A DNA stretch of 64,000 nucleotides, taken from positions 248,001 to 312,000 of the forward strand of contig JAITLQ010000007.1 of the NCBI GenBank assembly GCA_031277795.1, in the 5' to 3' direction. This DNA comes from Arthrobacter sp. (lineage in GTDB: Bacteria > Actinomycetota > Actinomycetes > Actinomycetales > Micrococcaceae). Position numbers and translations under genes: made by a program. Below the pieces are notes generated by a model. It searched no databases, was not told the origin of the DNA, and was given only the letters and a program-made list of their open reading frames with translations. This document shows, piece after piece, positions 1 through 7,974 of this stretch (position 1 is the stretch's first letter; every line of letters starts with the position of its first letter).

Positions 1-338
1 CCGGGGTGATCGATGCTCTCCGGCAGGAACCCTGGGGCGGCCTCGCGGCCGGCCGGGGCCGGCCCCGAGTCGATCAGCACGTGCACGTGCAGGGGTTCCC
101 AGGCGCGCGCTGGCGTCCCGAGCAGGCGCGCCGCCTCGGGCCCGGAGGAGCGCGCGAGCCGCGGTGCGAGGAGCGCCAGGCCGAGGGCGGCCAGCGGGAA
201 GAGCACCAAGACCGCGCCGATGGCGACGATCTCCGGGCGCCCCAGGAGGATCCCGGCGGCGAGCAACGCGAGGCCGGCCGCCGCCATGCCGAGGGAGCGT
301 GCGGTGGGACGGACCCGGGCCCCGGCCCGCTCAGACAC
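1..338 (-). CDS. DUF58 domain protein, N-terminal part (runs off window)
   Basis: The reading frame begins at a GTG whose bases overlap the moxR stop (GTGTCTGA) and stays open to the window edge, about 112 codons. The visible part has a short basic N-terminus and two hydrophobic stretches (about residues 15-32 and 35-55), then a soluble segment starting the characteristic extracytoplasmic/vWA-like region. MoxR ATPases are nearly always followed by a DUF58 membrane protein thought to work with them in assembly or activation of protein complexes. The assignment therefore leans on context plus the two-TM N-terminus; the diagnostic DUF58 motif lies outside the window. Confidence 0.7.
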   Translation of the reverse strand, partial: MSERAGARVRPTARSLGMAAAGLALLAAGILLGRPEIVAIGAVLVLFPLAALGLALLAPRLARSSGPEAARLLGTPARAWEPLHVHVLIDSGPAPAGREAAPGFLPESIDHP

Positions 339-1293
339 GGGCCGCCGCCGCAGGCACGGCGACCGATTCCAGCACCGCTTCGAGGACCTCCCTCGCCCTC
401 TCGCCCTGGGCGTCGCCCGGCACCCGCAGCACGAGGCGGTGCGCCGCAACGGCCACGGCGACCTCCTGCAGATCGCTCGGCGTGACGTAGCCGCGGCCGG
501 CGGTGGCCGCCTCGGCCTGGGCCAGCCGCATCCATTGCAGCAGGCCGCGGGGCGAGACCCCCAGGCTGACCTCGGGGTGGTTGCGGGTGGCCCGCCCGAG
601 CGCGACGAGGTAGTTGGTCAGTTCCTCCGCCACAAAGACCTGGGCCACCTGCTCCTGCAGCGCGCGCACGCGCTGCGTGGAGAGCACGGGGGTCAGGGCA
701 TCGAGCGGATCGGTCGAGCGGTGGCGCGTGAGCATCGCCGCCTCGGCCTCGGCGGAGGGGTAGCCGAGCGAAAGCCGGGCCATGAAGCGGTCCCGTTGGG
801 CCTCGGGGAGCGGGTAGGTGCCGTCGAGGTCCCAGGGGTTCTGTGTGGCCACAACCATGAAGGGGCTGGGCAGCGGATGGGTCTGCCCATCGGAGCTGAC
901 CTGGCGTTCCTCCATCGCCTCCAGGAGGGCCGACTGGGTCTTGGCCGGTGCGCGATTGATCTCGTCGGCGATGACCACGTTGGCAAAGACCGGACCCTCG
1001 TGGAAGCGCAGGGACGAGCTCGCCTGGTCGAAGATCGCCACGCCGGTGACGTCGGAGGGCAGCAGGTCCGGGGTGAACTGGATGCGGTTGACCTTGCCGT
1101 CCACCACCTTGGCGAGCGCCTTGGCGAGCACCGTCTTGCCCACGCCCGGCACGTCCTCGAGCAGCACGTGGCCCCCGGCCAGCAGCACGGTGACGATCCG
1201 GTGGCACGTGTGCGATTGCCCGTTGACCACGAGCTCAAGGCTCGAGGTGAGCGTCGCGGCGGCGGACTGGATCTGCTCGTAACTGCCTGTCAC
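331..1293 (-). CDS. MoxR family AAA+ ATPase
   Basis: A 320-residue AAA+ ATPase. Walker A reads EDVPGVGKT near residue 46 and Walker B VVIADEINRAP near residue 108, followed by the MoxR-typical segment ALLEAMEERQV and the sensor-1 stretch VVATQNP. The GTG start at 1293 has a GAGGAAG ribosome site about 6 nt upstream. The downstream DUF58 gene overlaps by 8 nt, so the two are translationally coupled. MoxR proteins are chaperone-like ATPases that help fold or activate partner complexes, often with vWA proteins; the specific client here is unknown. Length is normal for the family. Confidence 0.93.
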   Translation of the reverse strand: MTGSYEQIQSAAATLTSSLELVVNGQSHTCHRIVTVLLAGGHVLLEDVPGVGKTVLAKALAKVVDGKVNRIQFTPDLLPSDVTGVAIFDQASSSLRFHEGPVFANVVIADEINRAPAKTQSALLEAMEERQVSSDGQTHPLPSPFMVVATQNPWDLDGTYPLPEAQRDRFMARLSLGYPSAEAEAAMLTRHRSTDPLDALTPVLSTQRVRALQEQVAQVFVAEELTNYLVALGRATRNHPEVSLGVSPRGLLQWMRLAQAEAATAGRGYVTPSDLQEVAVAVAAHRLVLRVPGDAQGERAREVLEAVLESVAVPAAAARV

Positions 1294-1400
1294 CGGGGTC
1301 TTCCTCTCGCGGGATTCCTTGGCTCGTCACCCTAACCCAGGAGAGGGCGCGGCAGCCTGCGGCGCGACGGGTGCGCAGGACCCCGCCGCCGGATCGGTCG

Positions 1401-1430
1401 TTGACACTCGTGAGCTGGCATACCAAGCTA
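1401..1430 (+). promoter_or_regulatory. possible sigma-70-type promoter (weak -10)
   Basis: A perfect TTGACA (1401-1406) is followed at 18 nt by AAGCTA (1425-1430), a poor -10. Downstream at 1484-1492 lies a strong Shine-Dalgarno-like GGAGGAAGG and a GTG at 1501, so something short may be transcribed from here. No large gene starts nearby, and tatD has its own -10 at 1682. Confidence 0.3.
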
Positions 1431-1535
1431 ACGTGGGTCGGCCCATGTGATGTGGGTCATTCGGCCCGGCCGCGTCCGGCGGGCTGGAGGAAGGACTCCG
1501 GTGACTGGTGCCGCGCGGCACGCTCCAACGGATCC

Positions 1536-1568
1536 AGAGGGCGCCGAGCCTCAGGCTCGGCGCCCTCT
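1536..1568 (+). terminator. perfect 15-bp hairpin in the moxR-tatD gap
   Basis: Arms 1536-1550 and 1554-1568 are perfectly complementary with a 3-nt TCA loop. It resembles a strong terminator but lies between divergent genes, 125 nt before tatD, with no U-tract. It overlaps the last half of a 24-codon GTG-started frame (1501-1575). It could end a short transcript from the 1401 promoter or be the leftover terminator of a lost upstream gene. Confidence 0.5.
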
Positions 1569-1571
1569 CTC

Positions 1572-1620
1572 GTGAGTGGGCGACGTCGTGCCCCGGGGTG
1601 AGCGGGCGACGTCGTGCCCC
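1572..1620. repeat. two-copy tandem repeat
   Basis: Copies at 1572-1594 and 1598-1620 differ by one base in 23 and have a 26-nt period. Each contains CGTCGTGCCCC, an octamer-type core that also occurs in other intergenic regions of this window (near 37470, and in variant form in the hairpin arms at 29748 and 56825). The rest of the 1294-1693 gap holds nothing else I can support. Confidence 0.6.
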
Positions 1621-1681
1621 GGCGCGGGGGCGGGAGGCCGCCCCCGCGCCGGGCGGTGCCCGGCCGCCGCGGAAGAACCCC

Positions 1682-1687
1682 TAGGCT
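1682..1687 (+). promoter_or_regulatory. -10 element of leaderless tatD transcript
   Basis: TAGGCT ends exactly 6 nt before the tatD ATG, so transcription should begin at or next to the start codon. No Shine-Dalgarno sequence precedes the ATG. The same arrangement recurs at other genes in the window. Confidence 0.55.
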
Positions 1688-1693
1688 GGGCGC

Positions 1694-2638
1694 ATGCCTT
1701 CCCCCGACGCAGCACCGACCGGCCTCACGCCCCCCGCTTACCTCCGGACGGAGGAGACCGCCGGTGCCGGTCCGCGGCGCAGCGCGGAGGGGGAGGACGG
1801 CCGCCGCCGCCGGCTCGAATACCCGCCGGCCCCCGAGCCCCTGCCTTCGCCCGTGGTGGACAACCACACCCACCTCGACTTTCGCGATGGGCTCGTGGAG
1901 GTCTCGCTCGGCGATGCGCTGGATGCCGCGCAGGCCGTGGGCGTCGAGGCGGTCATTCAGGTTGGGTGCGATGTGCCCTCCTCGCGCTGGGCGGTGCAGG
2001 CCGCCGAGCAGGATGCGCGCGTGCTGGCGGCCGTGGCGCTGCATCCGAACGACGCCGCCCGCGCGGCCGCACGGGGCACGCTCGACGAGGAGCTCGCGGC
2101 GATCGAGGCGCTCGCAGCCCACCCGAGGGTGCGGGCCATCGGGGAGACGGGTCTCGACTACTTCCGCACGACGCCGGACGGCCACGCCGCCCAGCAGTAC
2201 TCCTTCCGCGAGCACGTGCGCATGGCGGCGGAGCACTCCCTCGCGGTCCAGATCCACGACCGCGACGCCCACGCCGACGTCATGCGGGTGCTCGAGGAGG
2301 AGCGCTTCGAGGGGGACGTGGTGTTCCACTGCTTCTCGGGCGACGTACCGATGGCCAGGATCGCGGCGGAGCGCGGGTGGTACCTCTCCTTCGGGGGCAC
2401 GGCGACCTTCAAGAACAACGACGAGCTGCGCGAGGCGCTGCGGCTGACCCCGCGGGAGCGCCTGCTCGTGGAGACGGATGCCCCGTTCCTGACGGCGGTG
2501 CCGTATCGGGGTCGGCCCAACGCCCCCTACCTGGTCCCGCTCGCGGTGCGGGCCGTGGCGCAGCTGAGGCAAGAGGACCTCGAGGGTCTGTGCGTGGCGC
2601 TGCGCGAGAACACGGCGCGCGTCTACGGTTCCTTCTAG
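1694..2638 (+). CDS. tatD: TatD family metal-dependent hydrolase
   Basis: A 314-residue TIM-barrel amidohydrolase-type enzyme. The metal-binding motif DNHTHLD is at residues 55-61, the GETGLDY glutamate near residue 149, and the C-terminal aspartate in ETDAPF near residue 260. E. coli TatD is a metal-dependent 3'-5' DNase; the exact substrate of actinobacterial members is less certain. The N-terminal extension of about 50 residues (rich in Pro, Ala and Arg) is longer than in E. coli but usual in Micrococcaceae. The start is fixed by the leaderless -10 at 1682. It heads the tatD-rpf-rsmA-ispE row seen across actinobacteria. Confidence 0.93.
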   Translation: MPSPDAAPTGLTPPAYLRTEETAGAGPRRSAEGEDGRRRRLEYPPAPEPLPSPVVDNHTHLDFRDGLVEVSLGDALDAAQAVGVEAVIQVGCDVPSSRWAVQAAEQDARVLAAVALHPNDAARAAARGTLDEELAAIEALAAHPRVRAIGETGLDYFRTTPDGHAAQQYSFREHVRMAAEHSLAVQIHDRDAHADVMRVLEEERFEGDVVFHCFSGDVPMARIAAERGWYLSFGGTATFKNNDELREALRLTPRERLLVETDAPFLTAVPYRGRPNAPYLVPLAVRAVAQLRQEDLEGLCVALRENTARVYGSF

Positions 2639-2683
2639 GCGGGGCGGCGTGGCTCACTCTTCGTGACCCCACCTTGCCCCAAA

Positions 2684-2703
2684 GGTCACGGTTCGGTTAC
2701 GGT
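2684..2703 (+). promoter_or_regulatory. direct repeat upstream of rpf, possible MtrA-type site
   Basis: GGTCACGGT (2684-2692) and GGTTACGGT (2695-2703) form a direct repeat with an 11-nt period, one helical turn. The response regulator MtrA of actinobacteria binds direct repeats of a GTnAC-type half-site and is known to act on rpf genes in Corynebacterium. The match here is by eye and the regulator is inferred. Confidence 0.35.
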
Positions 2704-2769
2704 GGAGCATCTCCGCACCGTGGGTGTCCAAGACCCGCGGCGAGTTCATCCGCCTCACGAAGGACCCAC

Positions 2770-3951
2770 GTGCAGCAAGCTACCAAGCGCCGACTCGTCA
2801 TCGGTGCCCAGGGCGTCGCCCTGGGCGTCATCACCGTCGGGGCCGTCGGCTTCGTGAGCGCTGACAAGACGGTCGAGCTCACGGTCGATGGGCAGAGCAG
2901 GAGCGTGCAGACCTTCGGCAACGACGTCGCCGCCGTCCTGCGCGCCGCCGACATCACGGTCGACGAGCACGACGACGTCTCGCCGTCCCTCGACTCGCCC
3001 GTCTCGCGCGGCAGCGTCGTGACGGTGCAGCTGGCCCGCGAGGTGCAGCTGAACGTGGACGGAACCCAGCGCACCGTCGAGACGACGGCCCGTACCGTGG
3101 GGGAGCTGGCCGGCGAGCTCGGTCTCGAGGACGGCTCCAAGCTCTCGCTCGCCGAGGACCTCTCCCTGGCCTCCGCGTCCGCGCCCCTGAGCGTCACGAC
3201 GCCCAAGGCCCTCACGCTCCTCTCCGGTGGCAAGAGCACCGCCTTCACGAGCACGGCCCTCGACGTGCGCGCCGCCCTCAAGGCCCGCGGCATCACGCCG
3301 GACGAGGACGACGAGGTCAGCCCCGCCCTGAACACCGTGCTGCGCGACGGGCTGGAGATCGAGTACACCAAGGTCGAGCACAAAACCAAGAAGGTCACCT
3401 CCGACGTCGACTACGCCACGACCGAGGTCAAGGACCCCACGCTGGCCAAGGGCAGCACCAAGATCCAGACCGCCGGCCAGGCGGGGGAGCGTGTGCAGAG
3501 CTACGCCGTGGTGCTGGAGAACGGCAAGGAGGTCTCCCGCAAGCTCACGAGCGACAAGGTGACCAAGGCCGCCGTCGACAAGGTGATCCGCGTGGGCACG
3601 AAGGTGGAGGAGGAGCCCGCGGCGACGGATTCCACCTCGTCGGCGAGCTCCTCCAGCTCGGCGGGCACCTCCAGCTCGGCGGGCACCTCGGCCGCCGGGC
3701 CGTCGTCGGGGGTGTGGCAGAAGCTCGCCCAGTGCGAATCGGGCGGCAACTGGGGCATCAACACCGGCAACGGCTACTACGGCGGACTGCAGTTCACCGC
3801 CGCCACGTGGAAGGCCCAGGGCGGCACCAAGTACGCCCCGCTCCCGCACCAGGCGACCCCGGCGCAGCAAATCGAGATCGCGACCAAGCTGCAGAAGCGT
3901 GCCGGTTGGGGCCAGTGGCCCGCCTGCACGAGCAAGCTCGGCCTGCGCTGA
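2770..3951 (+). CDS. resuscitation-promoting factor (RpfB-type, DUF348-G5-Rpf)
   Basis: A 393-residue secreted or membrane-anchored cell-wall lytic enzyme. A basic N-terminus and one hydrophobic segment (about 10-30) are followed by repeated DUF348 modules (about 33-190), a G5 domain (about 195-275, GERVQSYAV), a Ser/Ala/Gly-rich linker (about 290-320) and the C-terminal transglycosylase-like Rpf domain. That domain has the catalytic-glutamate motif QCESGGNW and the GYYGGLQF stretch. RpfB proteins cleave peptidoglycan and promote regrowth of dormant actinobacteria. The frame is open far upstream, but GTG 2770 is chosen because GAAGGA precedes it at the right distance and the signal segment starts here. 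It sits directly upstream of rsmA, its usual neighbour. Confidence 0.93.
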   Translation: MQQATKRRLVIGAQGVALGVITVGAVGFVSADKTVELTVDGQSRSVQTFGNDVAAVLRAADITVDEHDDVSPSLDSPVSRGSVVTVQLAREVQLNVDGTQRTVETTARTVGELAGELGLEDGSKLSLAEDLSLASASAPLSVTTPKALTLLSGGKSTAFTSTALDVRAALKARGITPDEDDEVSPALNTVLRDGLEIEYTKVEHKTKKVTSDVDYATTEVKDPTLAKGSTKIQTAGQAGERVQSYAVVLENGKEVSRKLTSDKVTKAAVDKVIRVGTKVEEEPAATDSTSSASSSSSAGTSSSAGTSAAGPSSGVWQKLAQCESGGNWGINTGNGYYGGLQFTAATWKAQGGTKYAPLPHQATPAQQIEIATKLQKRAGWGQWPACTSKLGLR

Positions 3952-3982
3952 GCGGTGGCCGCCGCCCCAGTAGACTGAGGCC

Positions 3983-4873
3983 GTGAGCCCCGAAGCCGTG
4001 AACGAACCCGCCCCCGCGTCCTCGCCCCTGCCGCTGCTCAGCGCCGTGGACATCCGCCGCCTGGCCGAGGAGCTCGGGATCCGTCCCACGAAGAGCCGCG
4101 GGCAGAACTTCGTGATCGACGGCAACACCATCCGCCGCATCGTCACGGCGGCCGGCGTGACCCCGGGCGAACACGTCCTCGAGGTGGGACCTGGCCTCGG
4201 CTCCCTCACGCTCGGCCTCGTCGACGTCGCCTCCCACGTGACCGCCATCGAGATCGAGGACGCCTTTGCGCACCGGCTCCCCGCCACGATCGAGGAGTAC
4301 CGGCCCGGCCGCTCGGCGGACCTCACCGTGATTCATTCCGACGCCCTGAAGGTGGAGGGCGTCGAGGGCGAGCCCACGGCGCTCGTGGCCAACCTCCCGT
4401 ACAACGTGGCCGTCCCGGTGCTGCTGCACCTGCTGGCCACCGTGCCGAGCCTCAAGCACGGCCTGGTCATGGTGCAAGACGAGGTGGCCGATCGCCTCGT
4501 GGCCGGCCCGGGCTCCCGCACCTACGGCGTGCCCAGCGTCAAGGCCGCGTGGTACTCGAGCGCCCGCAAGGCCGGGGTGATCGGCAAGAACGTGTTCTGG
4601 CCCGCCCCGCAGATCCACTCTGGCCTCGTGCACTTCGAGCGCAGGAATCCGCCGCGGGACGACGTCGAGCGCCGCGACGTGTTCCGGGTCATCGATGCCG
4701 CCTTTGCCCAGCGCCGCAAGACGCTGCGCGCCGCGCTGTCCGGCTGGGCCGGCTCGGCCGCCGCGGCCGAGGCGGCGCTCGTGGCCGCCGGGGTGGACCC
4801 GCAGGCCCGCGGGGAGTCGCTTGACGTCGCCGCCTTCGCCGCCATCGCGGCGGCCCGCGCGGAGCAGCGGTGA
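3983..4873 (+). CDS. rsmA: 16S rRNA (adenine(1518)-N6/adenine(1519)-N6)-dimethyltransferase
   Basis: A 296-residue SAM-dependent methyltransferase (KsgA) that dimethylates two adjacent adenines in the 3'-terminal helix of 16S rRNA. Visible motifs are [12 protein letters not shown] (N-terminal RNA-binding part, about residue 37), the SAM loop [12 protein letters not shown] (about residue 62) and the catalytic motif IV NLPYNV (about residue 135). The start is a GTG; TAGACT at 3971-3976 ends 6 nt before it, so the mRNA is probably leaderless. Its stop overlaps the ispE start by 4 nt (GTGA), which couples the two. Confidence 0.95.
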   Translation: MSPEAVNEPAPASSPLPLLSAVDIRRLAEELGIRPTKSRGQNFVIDGNTIRRIVTAAGVTPGEHVLEVGPGLGSLTLGLVDVASHVTAIEIEDAFAHRLPATIEEYRPGRSADLTVIHSDALKVEGVEGEPTALVANLPYNVAVPVLLHLLATVPSLKHGLVMVQDEVADRLVAGPGSRTYGVPSVKAAWYSSARKAGVIGKNVFWPAPQIHSGLVHFERRNPPRDDVERRDVFRVIDAAFAQRRKTLRAALSGWAGSAAAAEAALVAAGVDPQARGESLDVAAFAAIAAARAEQR

Positions 4874-5829
4874 ACCCCGCGCCCCCCGCGGGCGAGACGC
4901 GCAGCGCCACCGCCGTGGCGCCGGGCAAGATCAACGTCCACTTCGCCGTCGGGCCGCTGCGAGACGACGGCTATCACGACGTCGCGAGCCTGTATCTGGC
5001 GCTCAACCTCCACGAGCGCGTCACGGCGTTGGCCGCCCCGGAGGGCGAGTTTGTGGCCGAGCTCTCGGAGGCCTCGAGCATCGAGGTCGACCCGGAGGCC
5101 TGGCCCTCCGGCGAGGCCAACCTGGCCGTCAAGGCGGCCAAGCTCCTGGCCGAGCACACCGGCGTGAGCGAGGGTGCGCGCTTCGTCATCGAGAAGCACG
5201 TCCCCATCGCCGGCGGCATGGGCGGCGGTTCGGCCGACGCCGCGGCCGCCCTCGTGGCCTGCGACTCGCTCTGGGGCACCGGCCTCACCCGCGAGGAGCT
5301 CGGACGGCTCGCGGAGCGGCTCGGCGCCGATGTGCCCTTCGCGCTGAGCGGGGGCGCCGCCGTCGGCCTCGGCGTGGGGGAGCGACTCTCCCCGCTCCTG
5401 CACGCCGAGCCCACCTGGTGGGTGCTGCTTCCGGCGAGCTACGGCCTCTCCACCCCGCGGGTCTACGGGCGCCTCGACGAGCTGCGCGGCGAGCACTCCG
5501 CGCGCACCGTGCCGCTGCCGCAGGGCGTGCCTGCCTCCCTGGTGCAGGGGCTGCGGGACGGGGACGAGCTCGCCATCGCCGGCGGCCTGCACAACGACCT
5601 GCAGGCGGCGGCGCTCTCGCTCGCGCCGGAACTCTCGCAGGTCTTCCAAGCGGCGGCCGGCGCCGGCGCGCTCGGCAAGCTGGTCTCCGGCTCGGGCCCG
5701 ACCGTTGCGGTGTTTGCCGGCCGGGATCCGCAGCTGGCCAGGTCCATCGCCCTGCAGCTTTCCGACGAGCTGGAGGTCCGTGCCATCGTGGCCAGCGGGC
5801 CGGCCCGCGGCGCCCACATCGTGCGTTAG
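4870..5829 (+). CDS. ispE: 4-(cytidine 5'-diphospho)-2-C-methyl-D-erythritol kinase
   Basis: A GHMP-family kinase of 319 residues that phosphorylates CDP-methylerythritol in the MEP route to isoprenoids. The N-terminal motif [12 protein letters not shown] (about residue 17), the ATP-binding glycine-rich loop [16 protein letters not shown] (about residue 115) and the C-terminal motif GSGPTVAVF (about residue 276) are present and in order. The GTG start overlaps the rsmA stop by 4 nt. Isoprenoid supply feeds undecaprenyl phosphate, the carrier also needed by the polysaccharide locus downstream, but that link is only metabolic. Confidence 0.95.
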   Translation: MNPAPPAGETRSATAVAPGKINVHFAVGPLRDDGYHDVASLYLALNLHERVTALAAPEGEFVAELSEASSIEVDPEAWPSGEANLAVKAAKLLAEHTGVSEGARFVIEKHVPIAGGMGGGSADAAAALVACDSLWGTGLTREELGRLAERLGADVPFALSGGAAVGLGVGERLSPLLHAEPTWWVLLPASYGLSTPRVYGRLDELRGEHSARTVPLPQGVPASLVQGLRDGDELAIAGGLHNDLQAAALSLAPELSQVFQAAAGAGALGKLVSGSGPTVAVFAGRDPQLARSIALQLSDELEVRAIVASGPARGAHIVR

Positions 5830-5858
5830 GCCCCCACTGCCCTAGGCTGGGGGACGAT

Positions 5859-7694
5859 ATGGCGCATCTTCTGGGGGCCGAGGCCCTGCATCTTGAGTAC
5901 CCGAACAAGGTTGTCTTCGATTCCGTCTCGCTGGGGCTGAACGAGGGCGACCGCGTGGGCATCGTCGGCCGCAACGGCGACGGCAAGTCCACCCTCCTTG
6001 GCATGCTCGCCGGGCGGACCGAACCGGACGCCGGCCGCGTCACCGTGCGCGGCGGCGTGAGCATCGGCGTGCTGGACCAAGCGGACACGCTCGACGACGC
6101 CCTGACGGTGGGGCGGGCCGTGGTGGGGGACCGCGAGGAGTACGAGTGGGCAGGCGACCCCAAGGTGCGCGACGTCATCGCGGGCCTGCTCTCCGACCTC
6201 GAATGGGACGCGCCGGTCAAGGACCTCTCCGGTGGCCAGCGCCGCCGCGTCTCGCTGGCGGCCTTGTTGGCCGGCGAGTGGGACGTCTTGGCGCTGGACG
6301 AGCCGACCAACCACCTCGACGTCGAGGCCATCAGCTGGCTCGCGGAGCACCTGAAGCGCCGCTGGCACCCCAGCTCCGGCGGCCTCTTGGTCGTGACCCA
6401 CGACCGCTGGTTCCTCGACGAGGTCTGCACCGCCACGTGGGAGGTGCACGACCGCATCGTGGAGCCCTTCGAGGGCGGCTACGCGGCGTACATGCTCCAG
6501 CGCGTGGAACGCGATCGCCAGGCGGCGGCGGTGGAGCAGCGCCGCCAGAACCTGGCCCGCAAGGAGCTGGCCTGGCTGCGCCGTGGCGCGCCCGCCCGCT
6601 CGTCCAAGCCCAAGTTCCGCATCGAGGCGGCCAACGAGCTCATCGCCGACGTCCCGGAGATCCGCGACGCTGTCTCGCTGCAGGCCCTCGCGGTCACCCG
6701 CCTGGGCAAGGACGTCGTCGATCTCCTCGACGCCGGAGTGAGCTTCGGCGAACGCACCGTGCTGAAGAAGGTCGAGTGGCGCCTCGCCCCTGGCGAGCGC
6801 ACGGGCGTGCTCGGCCCGAACGGCGCCGGCAAGTCCACGCTGCTCTCGCTCATCTCCGGCTCCCTCGAGCCGACCTCGGGCAAGGTGAAGCGGGGAAGCA
6901 CCGTCAAGGTGGCCACGCTGACCCAGCGCATCGACGAGCTCGACGTCTTCGCCAACGAGCCGGTGCGCAAGGTCCTCGAGGGGCTGCGCACCTCGTACAC
7001 CTTCGGCGCCGGCTCCAAGGCGGCCGAGCTCAGCCCCGGGCAGCTGCTCGAGCGGCTCGGCTTCGCGAGCGAACAGCTCTCCACGCCCGTCAAGGACCTC
7101 TCCGGCGGCCAGAAGCGGCGCCTGCAGCTGCTGCTCATCCTCTTGGAGCAGCCCAACGTGCTTATCTTGGACGAGCCGACCAACGACCTCGACACCGACA
7201 TGCTCGCCGCTATGGAGGACCTGCTGGACACCTGGCCAGGCACGCTGATCGTGGTCTCCCACGATCGCTACTTCCTCGAGCGCGTGACCGACCAGCAGTA
7301 CGCGGTGCTCGAACACCGGCTGCGCCACCTGCCCGGCGGCGTGGACCAGTACCTGCAGCTGCGCGCCCAGGGGATCGGCGGCTCCGGGTCCGAGGCCGGC
7401 GCGCCCTCCGGCTCCCCGCTGGCCGCCGGGACCCCCGGCGCCGGCGCGGCGCAGCCGGACGGCCCGAGCGAGGCGGAGCGCCGCGAGGCGCGCAAGGCGT
7501 TGCAGCGCGTGAACCGCCGGCTCGAGAAGCTGCAGGGGGATCTCGCGGCGATCGACGCCGAGCTGGCTGCCGCCGCCGAGGCGATGGACTTCGAGCGCGT
7601 GCGCACGATCGACGAGCGCAGGCAAGGCCTGGGGCGCGAGCTGGAGGCGCTCGAGGAGGAATGGATGGAGCTCGCCGAGGTGGCCGAAAACTAG
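5859..7694 (+). CDS. ABC-F family ATP-binding protein (Uup-like)
   Basis: A 611-residue soluble protein with two ABC ATPase domains and no membrane segments. Domain 1 has Walker A GRNGDGKST (about residue 38), signature LSGGQRRR (about 122) and Walker B LALDEPTNHLD. Domain 2 has Walker A GPNGAGKST (about 318), signature LSGGQKRR (about 413) and LILDEPTNDLD. The inter-domain arm includes an Arg/Gln-rich helix (about 225-260), and the last 65 residues form a charged coiled coil as in Uup. ABC-F proteins act on ribosomes as translation factors or in antibiotic protection; the C-terminal coiled coil and core location favour a housekeeping role. ATG 5859 is chosen because TAGGCT (5843-5848) lies just upstream and the open frame further up overlaps ispE. 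Confidence 0.93.
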   Translation: MAHLLGAEALHLEYPNKVVFDSVSLGLNEGDRVGIVGRNGDGKSTLLGMLAGRTEPDAGRVTVRGGVSIGVLDQADTLDDALTVGRAVVGDREEYEWAGDPKVRDVIAGLLSDLEWDAPVKDLSGGQRRRVSLAALLAGEWDVLALDEPTNHLDVEAISWLAEHLKRRWHPSSGGLLVVTHDRWFLDEVCTATWEVHDRIVEPFEGGYAAYMLQRVERDRQAAAVEQRRQNLARKELAWLRRGAPARSSKPKFRIEAANELIADVPEIRDAVSLQALAVTRLGKDVVDLLDAGVSFGERTVLKKVEWRLAPGERTGVLGPNGAGKSTLLSLISGSLEPTSGKVKRGSTVKVATLTQRIDELDVFANEPVRKVLEGLRTSYTFGAGSKAAELSPGQLLERLGFASEQLSTPVKDLSGGQKRRLQLLLILLEQPNVLILDEPTNDLDTDMLAAMEDLLDTWPGTLIVVSHDRYFLERVTDQQYAVLEHRLRHLPGGVDQYLQLRAQGIGGSGSEAGAPSGSPLAAGTPGAGAAQPDGPSEAERREARKALQRVNRRLEKLQGDLAAIDAELAAAAEAMDFERVRTIDERRQGLGRELEALEEEWMELAEVAEN

Positions 7695-7734
7695 CCGCTG
7701 CTCTCCGCACGGAGAGATTCTTTCAGCGTGACTG

Positions 7735-7776
7735 CGCGCCGCGTTCCTGGGATTTTCCCCGGAACGCGGCGCGTCT
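7735..7776 (+). terminator. rho-independent-type terminator after the ABC-F gene
   Basis: A 13-bp perfect stem (7735-7747 with 7761-7773) extended inside by GGGA/TCCC and followed by TCTTT. It separates the core genes from the polysaccharide locus. A smaller hairpin CTCTCC/GGAGAG lies just before it at 7701-7716. Confidence 0.8.
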
Positions 7777-7823
7777 TTGCGTCGTGGCTTCGGTGCCCTT
7801 CCGCGGCGACGTTGACGCGCTGG

Positions 7824-7851
7824 TTGACACGGTTTACCCGCTGGCTACATT
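7824..7851 (+). promoter_or_regulatory. promoter of the polysaccharide locus
   Basis: TTGACA (7824-7829), a 16-nt spacer and TACATT (7846-7851) make the best consensus promoter in the window. Predicted transcription start is near 7858, giving a leader of about 117 nt before the first gene. It is also the only clear promoter before the string of mostly overlapping genes that follows. Confidence 0.65.
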
Positions 7852-7974
7852 GGTCGCATTGCGCCGCCGGGTAGGGGACTCGGCGGCCGACACGGGGGAG
7901 TTCATCGGGTGGTCAGCGCGGTGGCGCGCCGCCTCCTCGCTCCCGTGGCGTGTTGTTCGATTCCGGGGGGAACC

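Noticed and set aside
1446..1461. TGTGATGTGGGTCATT as a CRP/GlxR site
   Set aside because: Only the left half matches the TGTGA-N6-TCACA consensus; one such half-site is expected by chance.
1501..1575. A 24-codon GTG frame with a strong ribosome site, as a gene
   Set aside because: Half of it is the arm of a perfect hairpin and the peptide has no recognisable features; kept as a finding, not annotated as a CDS.
1576..2769. Upstream extension of the rpf frame through tatD
   Set aside because: It overlaps tatD in another frame, and the signal segment and ribosome site both point to GTG 2770.
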